Shown piece after piece: positions 47,877 through 56,997 of a DNA stretch of 64,000 bases. Made by a program: the position numbers and the translations under genes. Under the pieces are notes generated by a model. It worked only from the letters and a program-made list of their open reading frames with translations, was not told the origin of the DNA and searched no databases. Numbering within the stretch: the stretch's first letter is position 1; every line of letters starts with the position of its first letter. Source of the DNA: Acanthococcus lagerstroemiae (lineage: Eukaryota > Arthropoda > Insecta > Hemiptera > Eriococcidae); assembly GCA_031841125.1 (NCBI GenBank), contig CM063108.1, forward strand, positions 71,644,344 through 71,708,343, given 5' to 3'.

Positions 47877-47994
47877 TTCGAGAATGTGCAAGCCAGCCCT
47901 GACGTTAGCTACGGGCCTGACAAAAAGACACCGAGCTGGGTGTAAACTTTTAAAAACGATCGTTTATTCCATTTGGGCGTTAGCTACGGGCCTG
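47739..47994. mobile_element. hAT-like MITE, 256 bp
   Basis: The ends are CAGACCCGTAGCTAAC and the reverse complement of CAGGCCCGTAGCTAAC. They are flanked by a perfect 8-bp duplication CCACTGGT (47731-47738, 47995-48002), the hAT hallmark. A third copy of the end word (GTTAGCTACGGGCCTG) lies inside at 47904-47919. A (TTA)n run lies at about 47850-47877. No coding capacity. Confidence 0.85.
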
Positions 47995-48002
47995 CCACTG
48001 GT

Positions 48003-51000
48003 TGTTCTTGTTGCATTTTCAATTTCCAACAATTCTGGTTACTTGGTTTCCCCCCGGCCACTGATGCGATACCCGAAAAGGTAGTTTCCGGTGCCGGCGA
48101 TGCGGTGTCATAGGAGCTACTTTAGCATGCATGCATCGCCATACGTCCCACCATACCAATTCTGGTTACTGGCCCACTTTACTCTCGATGGCCAGCTTCA
48201 CCTCATTCAACGGTACTCATAAAAATATGAACGTATTTTTCATAAGTTTAACGTTACTATCTTTTTTTTTGATTCCAGAGAAAATTGCAAGATTAAAGCT
48301 TCAAATTATATGAAGTTTTACGAAACTTTAGGTTACCTATGAGGAAATGAAGTCTTTCTTGTGATTTTTTTTATTATTAATGCGAAAAAATGTCACATCT
48401 TGTAATAATCCCGTTCTTTTTAACGACAAATATATTAAATATAAATTAATATTTAAACTAATGGAATACATAAATATGTAACGCGTCTTTACCGGCTGTT
48501 ATTGTGTAAATTAGTTTTCCGTATAACATGAAACAAGTGCAGAATTTATCTAACGGTTATTTGGTCAGTACGATTAATTATGTTTCTCCTTTTAAAAAGG
48601 TTTTACATATGGACGTCAATTTTAATGATTTTTGACTATAAGACTTACACGTTATGCGGAAAAATCAATGGTAATTATAATTTTAATACTCTCGTATATC
48701 ATAATATTACTATATTATACATAATATTTGTATTATTACTACGTACATTTACGCCCGCAGCACTAATTGCTGACATTTTCCCGTCCCGTGGCTACGTCCG
48801 TTTTATCCATAGGAATCTTATTTTTGCTTATGCTGTGCAACAGAGCACATATTATATAATTTTTATCCGCCGTAAAACTACAGTGGACGTTCTAAATGTC
48901 ATTTGAATTAACTACTTATAGGTGATTATTTTGTTCTTCTTAGTTTCCCTCAGTAAGTTTCTTCTTCCTGAATATATAGGGACAGAATAGTCTTAATTTA
49001 CTAGTTTCCTTTGGGAGAGGATGTGAGTTTAATAGAGGGAAAAAGGCAAAAAGGGGTATACAAGCTGTCTGCTTCAGATTTCGTTTTACCCCCTTGAGCT
49101 GTACCAAACCAAAATCAGTATCGTCAAATAGGATATCTTGAAACAGCCGCGTAACTTGGAACACTCCAGCATACATGCGTTCGTGTCAAGTTACCGGTCT
49201 ACTTTAGCTAATCCCTAAAGCTCTCTTTTAACTAGTGTGATTATGAGCACTGCGGATTGAAATCTGAGAATACTGTTCAAGCCTTTCGATGAGTTCTAAA
49301 TTAAAGACTATTCCAAGATACCACCGGTACTGACGAGGTTGTTTTACTGTTGTATAATGCCTAGATAACTATAAAAATCCAAAAAGGTCATATTGTAGCC
49401 ACTATATACCGAGTTTCCATTGACGCAAGAAAAGGTCAGTAGTTACACTGTACTTGTACGTAGTATTATTTTTATTAAATTTTTCTATAGTTTTGAGTCA
49501 CTCAAAAAAAAAAAAAAAAAAAAGTTTAGTGATGATTTATACATTTATGTACTCATATGTATAATATGTATGCCACGTATTGCACAATGACGTACACGTA
49601 TACTCCGGGTAGAAATGATTTCTTGGGAAATGAAAAAGTAATAAAGTAATTGGATTCTGTGTTATCGAGAATCTAATGGCGGGAAGGTTCCATATTGTGC
49701 TGGTAGTTAAAGTTCCTACAAGAATGACTCAGAGTTTATATTCCGAGGTTTCGGGAACTTGGTGAACATTTTTCGGGTTATTGGTGATACATTATTGTTT
49801 ACCTTAATCGTACAGTAAAGGGCTATGTTGAAGGTGCAGGTACTTTTATGTAGCTTGCGGACGAAGCAGCAGTCCACTGATTTTATGCTTCAGTTGATAG
49901 GAACTGAAAATATAACAATAAATTAACAGTAGTTACCTATGAATTTTCAAGCTCCCAGTCGAAAGAGAAAAATTACGAGTAATTAATTCAGCTACGTTTT
50001 CATGTATACGTTCTTATCAATTTTTCAGTAACATAGTCTCTAGTGCATATAATTGTGTCCTTATCTAATATGACATTTATCTTTCATTCTTTTTTAAATT
50101 TTTATTTCTTCGACATTAGTTTACGTATACCTGCCTAACACTGCAGAATTTAACACTCATTGGAATACGTTTATGTTTTGTGTAACTCGAGTTAAGTAGG
50201 AACATATTATTTAGAAGCAGCATTTACGCAATAATTTACCTACTTATCTTATTTGTCCGACGCCAACATAATACAAAAGAGTTTCCGGAAAATTAATGCG
50301 TTACAAAAATATGTGGGTGTAATTTTTTCTTCTATGATTTCGCTTAATAATTTTAGAACTTACAAAGTTGTCTTTTGTAGGTACGGAGTACATACGTAAT
50401 CATATTAATATAATTTCGCTTAATACATCTGCATTTAAGAAGGGGATCTGAAAATAGTTAATATGTAATACTCTTAGTTGGATAATCTACCTAGTCCTCT
50501 AATTAGGTACCATAAATAAGAACTGCGGATAATATGTCGCCGAGTTACATGATGATTGTCGTCAGTCAAGTAGTTCTATGAGTAGAAAGATGAAAAATGG
50601 CATAAATTTACTTTATAATACACGGGGGAATTTGCTAGATTATAATGAAAACAATGGATCAAGAAACTTTCATATTACGATAACTGACAAACAGGGGGGG
50701 GGGCGGAATGTCTACCAAAATGTTTGCGGAATATTACCGGGCTTTGGAATGGAGGCCAGGTTTTGGTGATAAATATTGAAAATTGTGTTTATTAATCGTT
50801 AAATTTGCATAAAACATTCTTTTCCGACCCAAGGATGCAAGGAACCTACACTGCATGAGAGCGGGGTGGACCACTTCTGTCCTGCTGATGAAGGAGCATT
50901 CCTCTATAATAGCGCTGCTGATGAAAGCTGACGATTGAAAAAAAAACAACAGAACAACAGGGTTGAATCTCAATGTTTTTCAAACTATTTTTTTTTAACC

Positions 51001-54000
51001 GCTGGTTCTCACCGGCCTAAGTGTACCTACTTTTGGGCTGCTGAGCAATAGAACAGTATTTCGGGATAATAAATGCTATACGTAGTTTTAAAACAAAATG
51101 ATTTCACTACAGTAGATGACGTAGATACCAATATTGTGACGAAAGAAGATTTAAATTAGGACAATTTCTTCACAACAAACGCTAATGCTGGTAGTTGGAA
51201 AAAGTATGCTCGAGACCAGGAGGTCAATGAACTTATAGACTTTAAGGACATATGGTGGTCAGTGAACAACTGGCATCTGTGCTTACATTTCCAAACTACA
51301 AACACTATATATGCGTCTCAACACAGGAATCTGTGCTTACTTCTCAGCATACTATACCAATAATGTAAAATATCGTTCTGAATCCGGTATTCTGGAGCAT
51401 GCGTGAGGGTATCCATCTGTTTGCGTTAGAACTTGCGAATTAATGAGTAATTGTGTTTATCTATAGGAAATTATATGACTTTGGAAATTTATTTAAATGA
51501 TAATTATTCAAATTATAGTGGCCAACCCAAACCTCCGCTGTGTTTCAGTCAACTTGAAAAGAACTGGTTGTGTTCTGGAGCACAAATTAATCATTATGTA
51601 TACCATACTGAATCAAAAATGCTACCTACGTTATTATTTTTAAATCATTCTTTTATTGGATGATATGGCATTATTATACGACATGAAAATTGCTCAAAAA
51701 TGAATTAAACGTTGGTATGTACCTACATCGTTTTCAGTCCAATGAGTGTTTAATATTGATATTAACTTTGTTTTTTTTTTCAATTTTAAATTACGGATAC
51801 GATTTGAGTTATATTTGTGTTTCCATAAATAATTATTTATTGTAAAAATGTTGCGTGTACAATTTTTATATATCTAATTTATAATACGATTGAACGCTTA
51901 AAAGTATCTTAATTTTAATTGAACAATGCTTGTTAAGTAACTAATGCTAGGATATTCGAATGGTTTTTTGTACATTAAGATTCTCATTTTCATTTTAATG
52001 TTTTGAATTCAAGGTTTGATGATTTACACTGTTGCGCTTTTGCAGGATTGCCAAGTGAACATTATTGGACATCACCGATGTTACTTAGGTATATAAGTAA
52101 AAAACGAGTGACCCGGTAAATTGAAGCATAATTTTGGAGCGGATTTAAATCAGAATTATCTTACAAAGACTGGGCAATTAATTTGGTGAAGTACACTGGA
52201 GAAAGAAAGCATAGGTATCATGTTTATGTCTTGTAGACTAAGAAAAAATTGGTACATGAAATATTGCAAGTATAAATGAGCCCCTGTACTTGTATATTTT
52301 ATCTCATCAATTTTTAGTTCTGTTTCTTCTATAATGGCATCAATATGTGACATTGGCTGTCATAAATATTTGGTATTGGCTGCCATACACGTATCGATGT
52401 ACATAGTAATTAAAATTACTTTATTTATGTAGGTGCAAGTAGAACGACATAATTGGATCTTCGAGTTCTAGGAAGTTATATTAGGTACAGGTCAAAAACA
52501 CTGTACCAAGATTATGTCGGTTGGTATGCTTGGAAATGTTAGTCTACGTTCAACTTAGATCCAGAAAGATGAACATCGTCTTACGATTCTCCATGTCACT
52601 CCAGTCTCAATATCTATTGAATAAAATATTTAAATTGGACGGCTATACTGGGAGATGAAACAATGAAGTAGAGAATAAATTTCCGAAATAAAATTAGTCA
52701 ACTTATTGGGTTGCAAGAATAGTTATGTACTTAATTAACTTGTCTGCTCCCACCATGATGAAACATTATTATTTACATCCTGGAAAAAATTTGTACGTTT
52801 TGTACGCTTTGTATAACGTTTATTTTACTAAGTATATGCCTACTCTTAAGTTATCAATACTGTTAATATTTTATCTTAATGATGATTGTTATCGATATTA
52901 TTCTTATTTAATGTTTCGAATAAACATTAATTTACTGTAAACTATCGTCCGTATTGTTATATTATACTCACGATGTTTTCGCGGTATACTACGCGTGGCT
53001 TTTCTATGTTGCGATCGATTGTAATGTTGAGAATTTTAGCCCTTTCTGTGTTAGTGAGCGTATAATTTTTAATATTTTTCAGTTATTCGCTTTTGTACAT
53101 AATGGAAATGTTGATTATTGATTGTAATAATTAGTTGTTATAATTGTGAATTACGAAACTAGTTATTTATTTTATAGAGAATATATTATGAATACCTACT
53201 CATAGAAGGGAATAGACTTTTTGCAATGAATTAACTTTTGTAGTCATCATTAGGGTGGCGCGTATGGAATTTTTTAGTAGATGAAGCCTCTGGAGAGACC
53301 TGATACGAATAAATATCTGTTTTTTCATGATCCCTTTTCTTTTCATTGAAGTTGTAGAGAGGGGTACATTTACGTAGGTCTCTTTTTTAGGGCTAATATC
53401 CTATACAAAAGACTATTATGCCAAAATCAGCATTTTCTGGGACAGTTGGTAGTTTGGAACTCGGGAAAGACCTGTGTCATGCTCGTCATTACATCAACTC
53501 CATGTGTTATAGTAATTCAAAATAATGTGCAACTTCTGGTTTTAAAACTACATCCACGTGGAGTAGACGTAGATTTTGTACCCGAAGAGTTCATTCTATC
53601 TTTACGTGCCTATAGCAATGCATGGGAGGGGGAATTTAATCAGATCAGTTCGAAATAAGATTTTTTTATATTTTTTTGATCCACTCTGGCTCTGAGTTGA
53701 TCGGATCGAATTAGATCGAATGAACAAAACTAAAATTACAAGCATTAATTAGGAATCAAGAGAGAATGAATGATGTGGAAAATTCGGAAAAATTGAGAGT
53801 TTTTAAAAAGCGAATGAATAGTAATTATTACTCTGCGAGGAAAAGATGTTCAAGAGTAAATCAATAATCAGATCAGTTGAGACGTGGAAGGAAATGTAGA
53901 GAGCGATTGTGACGCTACACATACGCATGCACTCAAACGAACACATGTATAAGGAGGTGCATAGTGATCAAAATTGATATTTTTATTATTTGCATAAAAA

Positions 54001-54607
54001 GTATGCATGTCATTTTGCGCGAATTTTAGATACAAAGATAACAGATTTGCACCTGGCAGAGTTAGCGAGCAAAAAAAAAAAAAACACAACAACTTAGCAG
54101 GCAATGAAGGAATGAAGTAACTAAAGCGTGTCTTATTTGTAACCACTTTTCTGTGCAAGGAGTGAAACTTTTGAATTGACAAACGAAATACGTCAACAAT
54201 ATTACCTACACCTGAATGGACGCTGTTAAGCAAAAGGGACTTGGGCGGCTATCTGTTTTTTGAGAAAACATAACATTTAAAAGCCAATGAATAATGCCGG
54301 GTTACGGACATAGCGTTTACTGATACGCTTTTTTCATGTAAGTACATTTTTTTTTTTTTTTTTTTTTAATCGGGGGCCCAATTTTGAAAAATTCTACTTT
54401 TTACAATCCTGCCAAGGATACTAATAAACTACTTATTTTATCAACAAATGTCGCTTGGTTCTATAACGCTTAACAGCGTCCAATTTCATTACTTCCTTAC
54501 AGTGTAATTGCAGCCGAAAAATTCAGCATCGGCTTTTGGCTTCAAGTACTGGACTTGACCAGACGGTAACTTATTCCCCTTAACTTAGAAGTCAAGGTTG
54601 GTTTATG
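48003..54607. other. AT-rich stretch without recognisable genes
   Basis: Over 6.5 kb with only short open frames of Tyr/Ile/Leu-rich translation, typical of AT-rich non-coding DNA. It contains A-runs (49504-49522, 54070-54083), a poly-T tract (54347-54367) and G-runs near 50695. Parts may be a long RGS 3' UTR or intergenic DNA. No exon, tRNA-like fold or transposon end was supportable. Confidence 0.4.
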
Positions 54608-54615
54608 CTGGCCGT

Positions 54616-54707
54616 CAGTGGCGTAGCCAGGGTTCTCCCAAGGGGGAGGGGCGAAGTAAGATTTTCAAGGGAGAAATTCACCCCCTTCGCCCCCGACTAC
54701 ACCACTG
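54616..54707. mobile_element. hAT-like MITE, 92 bp
   Basis: The ends CAGTGGCGTAGCC and GACTACACCACTG are inverted repeats, flanked by a perfect 8-bp duplication CTGGCCGT (54608-54615, 54708-54715). The interior is G-rich on the left half and C-rich on the right, so the whole element can fold. CAGTGGCGTAGCC is a common hAT MITE terminus in animals. Confidence 0.9.
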
Positions 54708-54987
54708 CTGGCCGTTAAGTTTAGGGGGTAAGTTACAAACATACGGCCAGTATAAAGCGGCGTTAAGTCTGAAGTCTTAAGACTCTAACTAGACGCTGGA
54801 AGCTGGAACTACAACTAGACAGTTCTTAACCCTCCCGCTAGGTGTCAGTTGTGTTAACCTTAACCTTTACCGTCGAAACAGGTATGCGCACCGTAAATGT
54901 AAACAAACAATTATGAAGAGGTTGCATGGAAGTTGCATGGTTGCATCACGTAATTTTGTTATTTCGTTTGGAGTTGTTGATTTGTGG

Positions 54988-55470
54988 CAAAGTCATATAG
55001 ATACACCAAGTTAGACGACTAGCGCGTTTCCGCGTTCTGCCGTCATGCCAGCGCGCTGCTATCGCTGAACTCCTTTGGTTGCATTGCGCTTATATGGACA
55101 TTTTTACGTTTTTGCGGATTAGCTCAAAAACTATCAATTTTGATGAAAAATTGGAAAGAGCTAAATTTGTTCACCTTGGAATTTCCCATCGAATGCGAGT
55201 AAATTCGAAATTTTTATGGGTACAATTTTGAAACTGATCTTACCTGATAGAAAATAACAGGTAGAATAAATTTTGTTCTTTTCACTTTTTCATAAAACTC
55301 GACCGTTATTGAGATAGACGCAAAACCTTGTTAGGGCTCCCAACGTTTACATTGAATTCACGGCAGTCGAACGCTGCCAGCGCTGCTATCGGGATAAATT
55401 ATTGTAACATACGAAGTTTAACATTGGTTAAATGGAGAGTCGAACGACTTGGTGTATCTATATGACTTTG
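54988..55470. mobile_element. 483-bp hAT-like MITE, copy 1
   Basis: The ends start CAAAGTCATATAGATACACC and finish with the reverse complement. They are flanked by a perfect 8-bp duplication ATTTGTGG (54980-54987, 55471-55478). The only difference noticed from copy 2 is one T/C change (near 55413 versus 56033). No reading frame of note. It lies inside the outer inverted-repeat element. Confidence 0.92.
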
Positions 55471-55617
55471 ATTTGTGGAATAAGTGATACTCGTAACAAT
55501 TCATGATCAACTGAAATACAAGCGCATTCGGATACAGCAGTTTACCTCGATCCTGACTCTTGAGCATAAGGTTTTACTAATGAAATGAAACCGATGCAAC
55601 CTCTTCATTATAGTTTG

Positions 55618-56100
55618 CAAAGTCATATAGATACACCAAGTTAGACGACTAGCGCGTTTCCGCGTTCTGCCGTCATGCCAGCGCGCTGCTATCGCTGAAC
55701 TCCTTTGGTTGCATTGCGCTTATATGGACATTTTTACGTTTTTGCGGATTAGCTCAAAAACTATCAATTTTGATGAAAAATTGGAAAGAGCTAAATTTGT
55801 TCACCTTGGAATTTCCCATCGAATGCGAGTAAATTCGAAATTTTTATGGGTACAATTTTGAAACTGATCTTACCTGATAGAAAATAACAGGTAGAATAAA
55901 TTTTGTTCTTTTCACTTTTTCATAAAACTCGACCGTTATTGAGATAGACGCAAAACCTTGTTAGGGCTCCCAACGTTTACATTGAATTCACGGCAGTCGA
56001 ACGCTGCCAGCGCTGCTATCGGGATAAATTATCGTAACATACGAAGTTTAACATTGGTTAAATGGAGAGTCGAACGACTTGGTGTATCTATATGACTTTG
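55618..56100. mobile_element. 483-bp hAT-like MITE, copy 2
   Basis: Same length, orientation and ends as copy 1, but with its own duplication ATAGTTTG (55610-55617, 56101-56108). It therefore inserted separately instead of arising by tandem duplication. It splits the right inverted repeat of the outer element. The copies are 147 bp apart. Confidence 0.92.
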
Positions 56101-56280
56101 ATAGTTTGTTTACATTTACCATGCGCATACCCGCGCATACCTGCAGTTCTTTAGTACCAACTACTAAGCTCTTTAGACCATCTAAAGTCCGTTCCAACTA
56201 ACCTGTACACAAATTTCGAAGGGGCAAAAAGTATTTCGTGTGATAGCACTCCGCACACCATACCTCTCGATCACCCGAAC

Positions 56281-56453
56281 TAGGGCTCTATAGTTTCACC
56301 TGGGTATACTAAGCCACCATTTTGGTTCATACTGCGCCCGTCGATGCCGAATTGACTACGCGTTACGCTCCGCATAGTCGGATTCAGCATCCACGGGCGC
56401 AGTATGAACCAAAATGGCGGCTTAGTATACCCAGGTGAAACTATAGAGCCCTA
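56281..56453. mobile_element. Hairpin element, copy B (173 bp)
   Basis: The arms start 'tagggctctatagtttcacc' and close with the exact reverse complement; one mismatch was noticed in the outer 57 bases. CCACCATTTTG (left) and CAAAATGGCGG (right) sit about 35 bp in. The centre 'gatgccgaattgactacgcg' and 'cgcatagtcggattc' matches copy A. The word ACCCGAACTA flanks both sides (56273-56282 and 56452-56461, overlapping the ends), so it may be a target duplication of about 9-10 bp. Confidence 0.85.
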
Positions 56454-56460
56454 CCCGAAC

Positions 56461-56625
56461 TAGAGCACTATAAACACGAGTATACTGGACCGCCATTTTG
56501 ATTTCTACTCCACCCGTGGATGTTGAATCCGACTATGCACAGCGTGCCGCGTAGTCAATTCGGCATCAACGGGTGGAGTAGAAATCAAAATGGCGGTCCA
56601 GTATACTCGTGTTTATAGTGCTCTA
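56461..56625. mobile_element. Hairpin element, copy C (165 bp)
   Basis: The arms start 'tagagcactataaacacgag' and are perfectly complementary for about the first 57 bases. CCGCCATTTTG is present in each arm. The centre is the reverse complement of that in copies A and B, so this copy lies in the opposite orientation. CCCGAACTA follows at 56626-56634, giving three spaced copies of that word around B and C. Arm sequence differs widely from B despite perfect internal pairing. Confidence 0.85.
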
Positions 56626-56866
56626 CCCGAACTATCCACGTTAGAGGTGTATTGCGGATTGCATGTTGTATAGGTTAGTTCTTAGTTGGAACTTGGAACA
56701 GACTAGACCATCTAGTATACTAGATGGTCTAAGGCTAAGCTAATCGCGTGTTCGCGTGATAATTTGATAAGGTTAAATTCGGTTTTCCTCATTTTGCTTT
56801 TGCGGCAGAAATTATATTTGAGTCTTTAGTGTATTTTTACTTAAAAAGTTGTCCCAGTCCCAGTTC

Positions 56867-56884
56867 ATGTATCACAAATCATGA
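56867..56884 (+). other. Possible 5-codon upstream ORF overlapping the EEF2KMT start
   Basis: ATG TAT CAC AAA TCA TGA: the stop codon overlaps the predicted main ATG as ATGA at 56881-56884. If the transcript begins upstream, this could reduce or tune initiation at the main start. Presence in the mRNA is not known. Confidence 0.25.
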
Positions 56885-56997
56885 ATTTATGCCCGGGAAA
56901 ATCTGTTAATATGGAAGATGTGAATCAAATTTTCGCTGACATTAGGGATCAGTTCCTTTCCGGAGTTCCGTTAAAGCATTTCAATATTCATGTGAGA
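56881..56997 (+). CDS. EEF2KMT: EEF2KMT exon 1
   Basis: Encodes MNLCPGKSVNMEDVNQIFAD and IRDQFLSGVPLKHFNIHVR. Donor AGA-GTAAGA chosen over CAT-GTGAGA at 56991, since both keep phase 0 and the first has the better context. A second in-frame Met lies at residue 11. Confidence 0.85.

Larger units (their letters stand above)
54879..56143. mobile_element. Outer inverted-repeat element holding two hAT MITEs
   Basis: The left end (54879-54927) starts CAGGTATGCGCACC and continues through 'gtaaatgtaaacaaac' and 'atgaagaggttgcat'. Its reverse complement makes up the right end, but split in two: 55592-55617 and 56109-56143. The 483-bp insertion plus its 8-bp duplication separate those parts. Removing the two inner MITEs leaves an element of roughly 280 bp with ends of about 45 bp. 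No convincing target duplication was seen for it. Confidence 0.7.
56144..56760. mobile_element. Inverted-repeat region enclosing two hairpin elements
   Basis: The left flank (56155-56212: 'actaagctctttagacc', 'gttccaactaacctgtac') is matched in reverse on the right (56668-56745: 'gtataggttagttc', 'gttggaacttgg', 'ggtctaaggctaagct'). The two hairpin elements sit between. A perfect 28-bp palindrome lies in the right part at 56704-56731. This probably is a further DNA element into which the hairpins inserted, 120 bp before EEF2KMT. Confidence 0.5.

Noticed and set aside
53446..53658. 70-codon frame in the AT-rich stretch
   Set aside because: No recognised motif, no splice structure and no neighbours to support it.
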